Positions 55,663 to 64,000 of a stretch of 64,000 nt of DNA are shown piece after piece. Under the pieces are notes generated by a model. The model made no database searches. It saw only the letters and a program-made list of their open reading frames with translations, and was not told where the DNA came from. The first letter of the stretch is position 1. Each line of letters starts with the position of its first letter. Source of the DNA: Candidatus Marithrix sp. GTDB lineage: Bacteria; Pseudomonadota; Gammaproteobacteria; Beggiatoales; Beggiatoaceae. Position numbers and translations under genes: made by a program. Location of the stretch: assembly GCA_016744775.1 (NCBI GenBank), contig JADGDS010000001.1, forward strand, positions 1 through 64,000, given 5' to 3'.

Positions 55663-56685
55663 ATGAATATTTCAACTAATGCGCTTGAAAATGATGATAA
55701 ATTTATTTTTATAGCTATGTTAGCTATGGCAGCAGATGATTTAGATATTTTTTGGAATTTTAATGATCAAAATCCAGATTTAATTTTAGTCGATATTGAG
55801 CAAGCTGAAGGTAAGAAATTTTGGTTAAAATATCATATTGATAAACAATTAATTGCATTTGCACATGAAAATCTTGTAGATGCTCCTTGGTTTTTAGAAA
55901 AGCCTGTTCAATTAGAAAAACTAAAATCTTTGCTAAAATTGGTTTCTGAAAATTATTCATCTGATGATGAGGTTGAAATTGAAATTGAAATTGAAAAGGA
56001 GCCAATTGTTGAGGCAATACCAGTTGTTGAGGCAATACCAGTTGTTGAGGCAATACCAATTGTTGAAACAAACGAAGTCTTTGATCCTTCCTTGTTTTTA
56101 ACTGGTGTATTACTTAAATCTGAAACTCTATGTATTAAGGTTGCAAACTTTGCTCCTTTATATTTTTTACCTGAACAAAAAAGTTGTTTTAGCACAGTTG
56201 ATATTAATTTTCGTCATTTAGATTCTGAGCAATTAAAATTTTTTGAAGCAGAAATTTCACAAGTTGAAACCGAAACCTTAGCGGCAGATGATATAGCGAC
56301 AAGATCAGATTTATATAAATATCCTATAGAAGGTTTTTTATGGGTAACAACTTTATCTAGTTCAAAAGGCCGTTTATTAGACGGTATTTCCGTTGATGAA
56401 ACTAAAATATTATTAAAGCAATGGCCTGATTTTTCTATATTAGTGCATGAAATTGCTCATATTCGTCTTGCTGCGATTATGGTCAGACGAAGCCTTACTC
56501 TTAGAAATCTTGCTGATAGAACACAAATTCCTATAGAAACTGTAGTAAATTTTTTTAATGCTTGCTTTATAACTCAACTTGTTGAAATAGAAAAAAATAA
56601 TAGTGAAATACTCACTAATAATGAATCTCGTTATTCCTCTGAACAGCATTCTATCTTTAAAAGTATTTTAAATAAACTGACATGA
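55663..56685 (+). CDS. Receiver-like protein heading a GTPase/roadblock operon
   Basis: A 340-residue cytoplasmic protein. The N-terminal 105 residues look like a degenerate receiver domain: DLILVDIE (Asp position), IAFAHEN and WFLEKPVQLEKLKSLL (Lys-Pro loop). The N-terminal acidic pair is not in its usual place. Residues about 108-135 are acidic with a six-residue unit EAIPVV repeated three times. The C-terminal half (residues about 150-320) has an unrecognised domain ending in a helical, possibly DNA- or protein-binding part (LRNLADRTQIPIETVVNFFNACF). It overlaps the GTPase gene by 4 bases. It probably feeds into or reads out from the GTPase. Confidence 0.7.
   Translation: MNISTNALENDDKFIFIAMLAMAADDLDIFWNFNDQNPDLILVDIEQAEGKKFWLKYHIDKQLIAFAHENLVDAPWFLEKPVQLEKLKSLLKLVSENYSSDDEVEIEIEIEKEPIVEAIPVVEAIPVVEAIPIVETNEVFDPSLFLTGVLLKSETLCIKVANFAPLYFLPEQKSCFSTVDINFRHLDSEQLKFFEAEISQVETETLAADDIATRSDLYKYPIEGFLWVTTLSSSKGRLLDGISVDETKILLKQWPDFSILVHEIAHIRLAAIMVRRSLTLRNLADRTQIPIETVVNFFNACFITQLVEIEKNNSEILTNNESRYSSEQHSIFKSILNKLT
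56005..56066. repeat. Three 18-base in-frame tandem repeats
   Basis: GTTGTTGAGGCAATACCA repeated three times, first and last with a base change, encoding the EAIPVV linker. Slippage would change linker length by six residues at a time. Confidence 0.85.
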
Positions 56686-57209
56686 AAGAAATTAAATTAG
56701 TTTTTACAGGCAGCATGGGTGCAGGCAAGACAACCGCTATATCTGCTATAAGTGAAATACCAGTTATTAATACTGATGTACGTACAATCGGGGAAGATTC
56801 ACAACGTAAAAAAACCACAACTGCTGCAATGGATTATGGCGAATTAACTTTAGATGATGGAAACAAACTTAGACTTTATGGAACCCCCGGTCAAGAACGG
56901 TTTCAGTATATGTGGCCCATTCTAATTAAAGGTGCTTTGGGTTTAATTATTTTAGTTGATGATGCTAATTCCCACCCTTTAAAAGATTTAGAACTTTTTA
57001 TTAATTATTTTAGGGATCATATTAATAATATTCCAACAGTAGTAGGTATTACCAGAAGGGATCTTGAACAGGGTCCAAATATTCAAGAATATCATGATTA
57101 TCTACACAAAGAGGGTTTGCAATTACCTATATTTTCAATAGATGCACGACAACGTGAAAATACAATTTTGATGATACAAGCATTAACTGCTATGGTAGAG
57201 TTTAATTAA
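56682..57209 (+). CDS. Small Ras-like GTPase (MglA/CvnD type)
   Basis: A 175-residue GTP-binding protein. G1 is FTGSMGAGKTT, G3 is GTPGQERF and G4 is a TRRD variant (GITRRDL) of the NKxD box. This fits the family of bacterial Ras-like GTPases that work with roadblock proteins, such as MglA for polarity and gliding and CvnD in Streptomyces conservons. Two roadblock genes follow on the same strand. A role in cell polarity, pili or gliding is likely but not shown. Confidence 0.9.
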   Translation: MKEIKLVFTGSMGAGKTTAISAISEIPVINTDVRTIGEDSQRKKTTTAAMDYGELTLDDGNKLRLYGTPGQERFQYMWPILIKGALGLIILVDDANSHPLKDLELFINYFRDHINNIPTVVGITRRDLEQGPNIQEYHDYLHKEGLQLPIFSIDARQRENTILMIQALTAMVEFN

Positions 57210-57222
57210 GAGGTAATAATTC

Positions 57223-57600
57223 ATGTTTTCTCAAGAGATCCTTAGCCAATTTTCTGATGGTTTAAAGCAATTGCTAGAAAATTGTGATCCAGTTCACGCT
57301 GCTTTAGTTGCAACAGTAGATGGACATATGGTTACTATGGAACAGCGCGGAAGTTATGAACTAGAACGTTTAGCTACAATGGGCTGTAGTATTATGTCTT
57401 TAGGAGATACTATTACCTCTGAATTAAAAATGGGAATTTGTAACAATATTATCTCTGAAAATGAACTTGGAATTGTTATATTTATGCACATAAATGATGA
57501 TGTTGTGCTAGTTAGTTTAACAACACAAAAAAATGCTTTAGGCATGTTATTGACGCATTCTAAAAAATGCGCTAAAGATTTAAAAAATTTAGTAAATTAA
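57223..57600 (+). CDS. Roadblock/LC7-domain protein 1
   Basis: A 125-residue protein whose whole length fits the roadblock/LC7 fold: a first helix (ILSQFSDGLKQLLENC), the AALVATVDGHMV strand pair, ELERLATMGCSIMSLGDTI helix and the VVLVSLTTQKNALGMLLTHSKKCA end. Roadblock proteins usually act as GTPase-activating or scaffold partners, as MglB does for MglA. AAGAGGTAATAATTC precedes the ATG. Confidence 0.88.
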   Translation: MFSQEILSQFSDGLKQLLENCDPVHAALVATVDGHMVTMEQRGSYELERLATMGCSIMSLGDTITSELKMGICNNIISENELGIVIFMHINDDVVLVSLTTQKNALGMLLTHSKKCAKDLKNLVN

Positions 57601-57614
57601 TAGGAGAAATAAAA

Positions 57615-58025
57615 ATGGCTAATATTAATGATATTTGCGCTTATGTGGTACAAGAAACTGATTCTAGTTTAGCTTGTGCGGTAGTTGATTTAACTACTGG
57701 TTTAGTATTAGGAATGCACCATACAATTCCTTATTTTAGTAATTCTTATTTAGATGCTGTTGCCGCTGCCGCTGTGGAAATGATGCGAGGTAAAAATATT
57801 AGAGCAATTGAAGATATGCTTGGTAGTATGCGTGGAGGTGAAAAGCAAACTAATTTAATTGAAGAAGTGCAAATGACAACTAAAGGTACTTATCATTTTA
57901 TGGCAGTGATACCAGAAAAACCCAATGCTTTAGTAGTATTAGTTACTACTAAAAAAGCTAATTTAGGAATGGGATGGGCTTCTGTACGTAAAGCTTTGCC
58001 ACAATTAGAACCTCTTTGCCCCTAA
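57615..58025 (+). CDS. Roadblock/LC7-like protein 2
   Basis: A 136-residue protein with the same general fold: SSLACAVVDLTTGLVLGMHHTIP, YLDAVAAAAVEMMRGKNI, YHFMAVIPEKPNALVVLVTTKKANLGMGWASVRKAL. It differs enough from the protein before it to suggest a heterodimer or a separate job. AGGAGAAATAAAA precedes the ATG. Its stop overlaps the convergent kinase-phosphatase gene by 4 bases. Confidence 0.8.
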   Translation: MANINDICAYVVQETDSSLACAVVDLTTGLVLGMHHTIPYFSNSYLDAVAAAAVEMMRGKNIRAIEDMLGSMRGGEKQTNLIEEVQMTTKGTYHFMAVIPEKPNALVVLVTTKKANLGMGWASVRKALPQLEPLCP

Positions 58026-59431
58026 AGCAAAGAAATAAACTGAACTTGTTTTAGTTCCTTATCATAAATAGCAAATTGAGCAGCATCTAAAGGTTTAACG
58101 CGCGGGATTCCAACTGATCCCGGGCATATTAAGGCATGTTTAAACTGCTTCAATTCAATATTTTTTTCAGTATAATGTTTATCATAACGTGATCCTAATC
58201 TTCCATAAACTCCGGGTATATGTGTATGACCATGAAAACAAATCGGAATTTCCTTCTTTTGCAATTCATCTAAATTATCTTCATAAGTCATTTCATAAAC
58301 ATAAGCATTAAAAAATGTTGGATCTATTGGTGCGCCATGTACTGCTAACCAATCTTTATGACGTAACATTGGTGGTAATTCTAATAACCATTTTTTGTTG
58401 TCTGTACTAACTTTATCCAGACTCCATTGCAATGCAGCTTGTGCAGTTTTAGAAAAACCTTGTTCAAAGTTTCCTGTTGCTAGTGCATGATCATGATTGC
58501 CTTTGAGAATCAAAAAGTTTGTTTGTGCTTTTAATGTTTCAATACAAGCATTTGGATTTTTACCATAGCCAACTATATCACCTAAAACTAGAACTTGAGT
58601 AATATTCTTGGTTTCTAAAAAATCTAATACCGTTTCTAATGCAGGTAAGTTAGCATGAATGTCAGCTAACAGTGCTATATAACGGCTTTGATCAATATTA
58701 ATTGAAGCTAGTTGTTGTTGTGGATTTAAGGCATTAATTAATGAATTTGCTATGATTGCTTGTTGTTCAGATAAAAATACATGACGTAATTGTTCTGCCA
58801 ATACTGTTAAATATTGTGGATCATTAAAATATTTTAAGATTAATTGATGAATTATTTTCCCAAGTTGGCTGGCTAATTCTGTTGTCAACCAAGATAATGA
58901 GCGGATATAGACACCTAGCATTTGACCACAACTAATAAATCTATCCCAGCGATATATATCATCATCTATATAATATAATTCTCCAGTTTCAGTAACTGCA
59001 AAATTGGATAATCCTTCATCTAAACGTAATTTAAAATCTTGTGCTATTCTAAAATAAAGTGCAAATACCGCCGTTAAATAATTTAAATTAGTATAAATAT
59101 GCAAGGCTGTTAAGCGCGGTGTAATATTACCGATGATAATCCGATCATTTATAGTTGCAACAAACCAAGTTTTAGCAGGATGATGAACCTGTAATTTTTG
59201 TTCTTGTTCTAAATGACTTGTTGCCCAGCTTATAGATTTTTTTAAATCTAAATTTAGTTTAGAATTTATTTTAATGATATTTTTATCATCACAAAATAAA
59301 CAAGTATCTGGTTTACCGGTAAAAGTTGTACCATGATTTAATTTAACTTTTGGTGTTTTTAATAATTCAACAATCTCTTGTTCTTTATAAGTTATTGCGC
59401 CTTTAACGGCTCCAATTAAGGTGAGATTCAT
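58022..59431 (-). CDS. Fusion of a kinase-like domain and a calcineurin-type phosphatase
   Basis: A 469-residue protein. The C-terminal half (residues about 248-469) is a metallophosphoesterase with all metal motifs: ADIHANL (Asp257, His259), LGDIVGYG (Asp285), KGNHDHA (Asn312, His313) and FHGHTHIPG. The N-terminal half (about 1-240) resembles a protein-kinase-like phosphotransferase: LDEGLSNFAV gives Asp138 and Asn143 spaced as in the catalytic loop, followed by LYYIDDD (about 152-158) in the place of the metal-binding DFG. No glycine-rich loop is obvious. It is coupled to folM (start codon adjacent to its stop). The idea of opposing activities in one chain is inference. Confidence 0.72.
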   Translation of the reverse strand: MNLTLIGAVKGAITYKEQEIVELLKTPKVKLNHGTTFTGKPDTCLFCDDKNIIKINSKLNLDLKKSISWATSHLEQEQKLQVHHPAKTWFVATINDRIIIGNITPRLTALHIYTNLNYLTAVFALYFRIAQDFKLRLDEGLSNFAVTETGELYYIDDDIYRWDRFISCGQMLGVYIRSLSWLTTELASQLGKIIHQLILKYFNDPQYLTVLAEQLRHVFLSEQQAIIANSLINALNPQQQLASINIDQSRYIALLADIHANLPALETVLDFLETKNITQVLVLGDIVGYGKNPNACIETLKAQTNFLILKGNHDHALATGNFEQGFSKTAQAALQWSLDKVSTDNKKWLLELPPMLRHKDWLAVHGAPIDPTFFNAYVYEMTYEDNLDELQKKEIPICFHGHTHIPGVYGRLGSRYDKHYTEKNIELKQFKHALICPGSVGIPRVKPLDAAQFAIYDKELKQVQFISLL

Positions 59432-60168
59432 TATTGATGCAAACTACGTCCACCATCAACAGGTATAATTTGTCCAGTAATATATGGAGCATCACTTATT
59501 AAAAATAGGGCAATTTTAGCAATATCTTCAGGGCTACCGTGACGTTTAAGTGCTACTTTTGCAATCATTTCTTGTTTACTAGTTTCATCTAGTTGTTCGT
59601 CTGGCCATAAAATAGTGCCGGGCGCAATTCCATTTACACGTACATTTGGTGCTAATTCTAAAGCTAATGCTTTGGTTAGCATAATTAATCCAGCTTTGGC
59701 ACTAGAGTAAACTGGGTATGATGGTTTTGGGCGTTTGCCATGAATATCCACTAAATTTATAATACAACCTTGAGTGTTTTTTAGATGGGGTGCCGCTGCT
59801 TGAGATAGAAAAAATGGTGCTTTTAAATTAGTGCCAAATAAATCTTCCCATTCTGATTCTTCAACTTTGCCCATTGATGTAGGATAAAAAGTTGAAGCAT
59901 TATTGATTAATACATCTAAACGCTCATAAGTATCTATGATTTGTTGTATCATATCACTCAATTTTGCTGTATCAAGCACACTGCCTTGCAATAAAATTAC
60001 TGAATTTGGACGCTTATTATTTAATTCTGTTTGTAAAGCACGCGCTGCTGTTTCAGATTTGTTATAGTTTATTGCTAGGTTCATACCTGCTGCATGTAAT
60101 TTATGTGCAAGAGCGGCTCCTATACGTTTCGCGCCACCAGTAATAAATGCTACTTTAGTTTCTAACAT
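59431..60168 (-). CDS. folM: Dihydromonapterin/pteridine reductase (SDR family)
   Basis: A 245-residue short-chain dehydrogenase. The cofactor motif is TGGAKRIG, whose Lys-Arg form is typical of pteridine reductases using NADPH. The active site shows Asp-x-His-Gly and Tyr-x3-Lys (PVYSSAKAGL). The end ITGQIIPVDGGRSL is standard. FolM reduces dihydromonapterin and has dihydrofolate reductase activity; folB and folK lie 4 kb away. Its start codon abuts that of the divergent midA with no space between. Confidence 0.85.
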   Translation of the reverse strand: MLETKVAFITGGAKRIGAALAHKLHAAGMNLAINYNKSETAARALQTELNNKRPNSVILLQGSVLDTAKLSDMIQQIIDTYERLDVLINNASTFYPTSMGKVEESEWEDLFGTNLKAPFFLSQAAAPHLKNTQGCIINLVDIHGKRPKPSYPVYSSAKAGLIMLTKALALELAPNVRVNGIAPGTILWPDEQLDETSKQEMIAKVALKRHGSPEDIAKIALFLISDAPYITGQIIPVDGGRSLHQ

Positions 60169-61263
60169 ATGAAAACATTAAATTCCTATATAAAACAAAT
60201 AATCAATGAAACAGGAAGTCGAATTTCATTCTATGAATTTATGAACCATGCATTATATACTCCCGGTTTAGGTTATTATAGTGCTGGTAGTCGTAAATTC
60301 GGTGTAGAAGGTGATTTTATCACGGCACCAGAAATTTCACCTTTATTTTCGCACTGTATTGCTAGGCAATGTCAACAAATCTTAGCCGCTATAGAAGAAA
60401 ATGGAATTATTTTAGAATTTGGTGCTGGTTCAGGTATCATGGCAGCCGATATTTTGCAGGAATTGGAAAATCTGGATTCACTACCAAAAAAATACTTAAT
60501 ATTAGAAATCAGTGCCGATTTACAACAGCGGCAACGCGCCACTTTAGAAAAACATGTACCACATTTAATAGATAGAATTGAATGGCTACAACAATTACCA
60601 GAAACTAAATTACAAGGCGTGATTTTAGCCAATGAAGTTTTAGACGCTATGCCAGTACATAGATTTCGTCTTGATGAGCAAGATGTTTCAGAATTTTATG
60701 TAAGTATTGAAGAATCAGAATTTAAATGGCAAATTTTGCCGACTGAAAATGAAGAATTACGAGAAGCAGTAGAAAAATTACGTCCAAACTTACCGGTAGG
60801 CTATATATCAGAAATCAATTTAGCTTTGCCAGCTTGGATTCAGTCATTACCATTAGCGACAGGTTTAATATTATTAATAGACTACGGCTTTCCTAATAAT
60901 GAATATTACCATCCTCAACGTAATGAAGGCACATTAATGTGTCATTATCGACATCAAACTCATGATAATCCCTTAATAAATGTTGGATTGCAAGATATAA
61001 CAGCACATGTCAATTTTACGGCAATAGCTGACGCTGCAATAGCAGCAAATTTAAAAGTTGCCTCATATACCAACCAAGCCAACTTTTTATTAGCGGCAGG
61101 CTTAGCACCCAATATTGATCCTGATGATACTAAAGCATATTTACAACAAGCGCAACAAATAAAAACTCTAGTCTTGCCAAGCGAAATGGGGGAATTATTT
61201 AAAGTAATGGCTTTGACAGCTAACTTTGATAGTCCTTTACTTGGATTTAAATATGCGAGATAA
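60169..61263 (+). CDS. MidA/NDUFAF7-family SAM-dependent methyltransferase
   Basis: A 364-residue protein of the DUF185/MidA family. Family motifs present: ISFYEFMNHALYTPGLGYY at the N-terminus, FGVEGDFITAPEISPLFS, LEFGAGSGIMAADIL (AdoMet loop), ILANEVLDAMPVHRF and, later, LLIDYGF and GTLMCHYRH. The mitochondrial relative methylates an arginine in complex I. The bacterial role is unsettled. It is divergent from folM, with start codons back to back. Confidence 0.9.
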   Translation: MKTLNSYIKQIINETGSRISFYEFMNHALYTPGLGYYSAGSRKFGVEGDFITAPEISPLFSHCIARQCQQILAAIEENGIILEFGAGSGIMAADILQELENLDSLPKKYLILEISADLQQRQRATLEKHVPHLIDRIEWLQQLPETKLQGVILANEVLDAMPVHRFRLDEQDVSEFYVSIEESEFKWQILPTENEELREAVEKLRPNLPVGYISEINLALPAWIQSLPLATGLILLIDYGFPNNEYYHPQRNEGTLMCHYRHQTHDNPLINVGLQDITAHVNFTAIADAAIAANLKVASYTNQANFLLAAGLAPNIDPDDTKAYLQQAQQIKTLVLPSEMGELFKVMALTANFDSPLLGFKYAR

Positions 61264-61352
61264 GAAATTATCTATAACTCAAATAATAGTTGTTATATTT
61301 CCTCAGACTAGGTAAAATGTAAGATTCTTAAATGTATGGAGCAAAAAAAGTT

Positions 61353-61847
61353 ATGAAAAAACTTATCCTAACAGTAGCCGCACTAGCCATTTTGCCAACC
61401 GCCTCCGTTCTAGCCAAACCTAATAATGTTGGTTGTGGTATAGGTTCAATGGTTTTTGAAGGAAAATCTGGAGTAGCACCGCAAATACTAGCAGCTACCA
61501 CTAATGGCACCTTTGGTAATCAAACTTTTGGTATTACTTTTGGAACATTAGGTTGTGCCAAAAATGGCGTGGTTGGTTTGCCAGTGCCACATAAAATCGC
61601 ACTATTTACCGATCAAAACCTAGACAAACTCGCACACGACATGGCAGTTGGTAATGGAGAAACCCTTAATTCTTTGGCTGTTCTCATGGAAGTAGAAAAT
61701 CAAGATAAACTAGCATTTTTCAATGCTACCAAAACCAATTTTACCAAAATATTTTCGCATGAAAATGTCACCACTATAGAAGTCTTACAAAGTTTGAACA
61801 ATGTAATGGCATCTGAGCCACGACTAAAACGCTATAGTTATAGCTAA
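61353..61847 (+). CDS. DUF3015 secreted protein
   Basis: A 164-residue envelope protein. Signal peptide MKKLILTVAALAILPTASVLA; mature part with NNVGCGIGSMVFEGKSGVAPQILAATTNGTFGNQTFGITFGTLGC, the DUF3015 signature with its conserved cysteines. The start at 61353 matches the signal peptide and has GGAG 11 bases upstream. DUF3015 genes are commonly followed by a DUF4105 gene, as here. Function unknown. Confidence 0.9.
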   Translation: MKKLILTVAALAILPTASVLAKPNNVGCGIGSMVFEGKSGVAPQILAATTNGTFGNQTFGITFGTLGCAKNGVVGLPVPHKIALFTDQNLDKLAHDMAVGNGETLNSLAVLMEVENQDKLAFFNATKTNFTKIFSHENVTTIEVLQSLNNVMASEPRLKRYSYS

Positions 61848-61854
61848 TTTTACT

Positions 61855-61877
61855 GCTCGGGTTTTGCAAATCCGAGC
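61855..61877 (+). terminator. Hairpin between the DUF3015 and DUF4105 genes
   Basis: GCTCGGGTTT and AAATCCGAGC pair over 10 bases with one G-U. There is no T-run after it, so it may only reduce read-through or protect the upstream message. Confidence 0.5.
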
Positions 61878-61884
61878 TAACATC

Positions 61885-63759
61885 ATGAGAATAATTTTCC
61901 CCTTCCTATTATTATTACACTCACCCCTATATGCAGCAGATTTTGCCTATTTACAAACTCTACTTCAACAAGCCCAAAAAAATTTATTGTCTAATCATAG
62001 AGAATGGCAAATACTCTTGCATTATCAAGCAGAAGGTAATGGCTATGTCAGCGAAGTTGACGATCCTAAATTTTTCAACGCAGCTAACGGTAAAACCAAT
62101 CCATCGGCTGAATTAGCAGCTACCCTGCGAGCTTTTTTTGCCCCTAAGCAAAACACCCAACATCCACAATGTAAATTTATTGCTCGTTATGAATGGCTAA
62201 AGCAACAACTTGCCTTTAAACCATCGCGCTTACCATCGCAGCCTTGCCCACGTTTTAAAGAATGGTTGAACGAATTAAAGCCATACGGATTAAGCTTAAT
62301 TTTTCCCGCTGCTTATTTAAATAACCCATCCTCCATGTTTGGTCATACTTTGCTGCGTATTGATCAAGCAAACCAAAATGAACAAAGCCGCTTACTTGCA
62401 CATGCCCTCAATTATGCCGCTAACACTGAAGAAGAAAACGGTGTCACATTTGCCATCAAAGGTATTTTTGGTGACTATCCCGGACTGTTTTCTATCATGC
62501 CTTATTATAAAAAAGTTAAAGAATATAGTAATTTAGAAAATAGAGATGTTTGGGAATATCAACTAAATTTCACTCCAGCCGAAATTCAGCGTTTATTGAA
62601 ACATGTATGGGAATTGGACAAGATTTATTTTCAATATTATTTTTTTGATGAAAATTGTTCTTATCACTTATTATCACTATTAGAAGTTGCACGTCCAAGT
62701 TTAGATTTACGCGATAAATTTTCAGCTTGGGCAATTCCAGCAGAAACAGTACGTGCTATTGTTACCACACCCGGACTATTGAAAAAAGCAATTTTTCGAC
62801 CATCCAATGTAACCAAATTACGCCACAACCTAGATTTATTATCATCAGCACAACAAGACTGGGTACAAAAACTGGCAAGTGGCAAAATAAATCCAAAAGA
62901 TAGCCAGTTTGCGGCACTAGATACAATAACACGCACAAAAATCCTAGAAGCTGCTTATGATTATTTACATTATCAACATAAACAAACTGACAAAACCCGC
63001 TCACGACGTTTGCGAGCATTATTAATAGCGCGTAGCCATTTACCAACCACAAAAACCTTTTCACCCCCACCTACACCTCCACGCCCTGAAGATGGACATC
63101 GCAGTTTTCGCATCACCGCTGGCTCGGGGCGTTATGGGGAACAGTCTTATCATAGCTTGCACTTACGCCCCGCTTACCATGACTTATTAGATTCTGATGC
63201 TGGTTATACACAGGGCGCACAAATAAATTTTTTAAACCTCAGCTTGCACCATCCTATTGGCAGCAGTGATTTAAAAGTAGAAGCCCTGAAACTTATTGAT
63301 ATTGTATCATTAGGTGTGCGTGACCGATTTTTTCAACCACTTTCTTGGAAAATCAATACCGGCTGGGAGCGTAGGCAGTTGGACGATAATAAACCTTCAT
63401 TGGTTTACAACACTAATGGAGGTGTAGGGTTTAGCTATAAACCCATTGCTAAAGTATTAGCTTATGGATTTTTGGAAGCTAACCTAGATATAGGAGGCGC
63501 ATTGCGACATGATTATGCCGTGGGATTAGGCAGCAGTGTAGGAATGTTTATAGATATAATACCAACTTGGCGTTTACATTTGTATGCTGAAACACAGCGT
63601 TTTGTTTTAGGGCACACACAAAGCTTGCACGATTTTGGACTAGAACAGCGCGTAAATCTAAGCCCAAACACAGCCCTGCGTTTACAAATGAAGCGTCACT
63701 ATTTTGCCGAAGAAAAAGCTATTTCCCAAATTGAATTGAATTGGCAATGGTATTTTTGA
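61885..63759 (+). CDS. DUF4105 (Lnb N-terminal-like) envelope protein with beta-barrel C-terminus
   Basis: A 624-residue protein. Signal peptide MRIIFPFLLLLHSPLYA. Residues about 110-320 form the DUF4105 domain (YLNNPSSMFGHTLLRID; ALNYAANTEEENGVTFAIKGIFGDYPG; FDENCSYHLLSLLEVA). In NlpC/P60-like peptidases of this clan the His and Cys in the FGHTLLR and ENCSYH motifs would be the active residues. The last 220 residues (from FRITAGSGRYG) look like beta-strands of an outer-membrane barrel, ending WYF. The start at 61885 was chosen by the signal peptide; the ribosome binding site is weak. Function unknown; pairs with DUF3015. Confidence 0.85.
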   Translation: MRIIFPFLLLLHSPLYAADFAYLQTLLQQAQKNLLSNHREWQILLHYQAEGNGYVSEVDDPKFFNAANGKTNPSAELAATLRAFFAPKQNTQHPQCKFIARYEWLKQQLAFKPSRLPSQPCPRFKEWLNELKPYGLSLIFPAAYLNNPSSMFGHTLLRIDQANQNEQSRLLAHALNYAANTEEENGVTFAIKGIFGDYPGLFSIMPYYKKVKEYSNLENRDVWEYQLNFTPAEIQRLLKHVWELDKIYFQYYFFDENCSYHLLSLLEVARPSLDLRDKFSAWAIPAETVRAIVTTPGLLKKAIFRPSNVTKLRHNLDLLSSAQQDWVQKLASGKINPKDSQFAALDTITRTKILEAAYDYLHYQHKQTDKTRSRRLRALLIARSHLPTTKTFSPPPTPPRPEDGHRSFRITAGSGRYGEQSYHSLHLRPAYHDLLDSDAGYTQGAQINFLNLSLHHPIGSSDLKVEALKLIDIVSLGVRDRFFQPLSWKINTGWERRQLDDNKPSLVYNTNGGVGFSYKPIAKVLAYGFLEANLDIGGALRHDYAVGLGSSVGMFIDIIPTWRLHLYAETQRFVLGHTQSLHDFGLEQRVNLSPNTALRLQMKRHYFAEEKAISQIELNWQWYF

Positions 63760-63867
63760 TATGACTCATGAAGCTAAAGATGATATATTTACACTAATGA
63801 AGATGTGGCTTAGCTTTTGCTACAACTAAACTTGGATTTTTATTAACTTAATATTGGAAACAAATGA

Positions 63868-64000
63868 ATGGATATATTACAAGCCATAATAATAGGTATT
63901 ATTGAAGGTTTTACAGAATTTCTACCCATATCTTCAACTGGTCATATGATTGTTGCAAGTGAGTTTTTAGGTATAGAGCAGAATTCTTTAATAAAAGCAT
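63868..64000 (+). CDS. uppP: Undecaprenyl-diphosphatase, 5' part (cut by window edge)
   Basis: The visible 44 codons, [20 protein letters not shown] and on through ISSTGHMI, are the highly conserved start of UppP/BacA. The E-G-x-T-E-F-x-P-x-S-S-T-G-H motif is part of the active site. It recycles the lipid carrier of wall and glycan synthesis. GGAA lies about 8 bases before the chosen ATG; another ATG 4 bases earlier is out of frame. Confidence 0.95.
   Translation, partial: MDILQAIIIGIIEGFTEFLPISSTGHMIVASEFLGIEQNSLIKA

Noticed and set aside
1..64000. CRISPR array, prophage or rRNA operon
   Set aside because: No regularly spaced repeats, phage structural genes or rRNA sequences were found on reading the window.

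Overview
The window reads as chromosome of an AT-rich gammaproteobacterium. The single-chain PurL, ExbBD/TonB, class III alcohol dehydrogenase plus FrmB, DUF484, DUF3015/DUF4105 pair and MidA are all typical of that class. The mix of WD40-caspase protein, orphan two-partner-secretion adhesin, MglA-like GTPase/roadblock module, WbsX/RgpF polysaccharide genes and many dispersed palindromes recalls large sulfur bacteria (Beggiatoaceae/Thiotrichales). That last placement is an impression, not proven. No phage or plasmid backbone, rRNA operon or CRISPR array is visible; there is one tRNA (Lys-TTT).

Layout. 1-5.7 kb: tail of an IS200/IS605 tnpA, a secreted modular protein behind an ECF-like promoter, and metH. 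5.8-12.7 kb: the most unusual locus. Four paralogous small secreted glycine-rich proteins, a glycine-rich lipoprotein and a double beta-barrel outer-membrane protein with glycine-rich loops run on the minus strand. Divergent from them is a TonB-ExbB-ExbD operon whose TonB has a TolA-like helical rod of about 290 residues. 12.7-25.8 kb: cobalamin nucleotide-loop assembly, salvage and uptake. cobU-cobT-cobS-cobC run on plus; btuB, a membrane protein, btuR, cbiB, cobD and cobQ run on minus behind a cobalamin riboswitch. The minus operon is split by a fic gene, a VapC-type toxin-antitoxin pair and repeated copies of the cobD 5' end. 25.8-33.5 kb: purL, with a dispersed palindrome inside its reading frame, followed upstream by a decayed Panacea gene, a second decayed purL 5' copy, a TnpB gene and a SET-domain gene. 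33.5-43.4 kb: small regulators, tRNA-Lys, and a surface-polysaccharide region with three large intact genes, an acyltransferase and two glycosyltransferase pseudogenes.

43.5-47.8 kb: glutathione-dependent formaldehyde detoxification (frmA-frmB), hisC and a DUF234-type ATPase. 47.8-54.7 kb: a secreted protein sharing the ECF-like promoter, a TpsA-like exoprotein, and a two-gene operon of a WD40 protein with a pseudo-caspase domain (His-Cys dyad replaced by Tyr-Asn) plus a small membrane protein. 54.8-60.2 kb: folB-folK, a receiver-like protein, a small GTPase and two roadblock proteins, then a kinase-like/metallophosphatase fusion and folM. 60.2-64 kb: midA, DUF3015 and DUF4105 envelope genes and the start of uppP.

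How the genes work together: MetH consumes the cobalamin that BtuB, BtuR and the Cob proteins import, adenosylate and complete, and BtuB import needs a TonB-ExbBD motor such as the one encoded here. Several families of perfect inverted repeats and partial 5'-gene duplications show an actively rearranging genome. The strongest candidates for undescribed biology are the glycine-rich/TonB locus, the pseudo-caspase operon and the kinase-phosphatase fusion.
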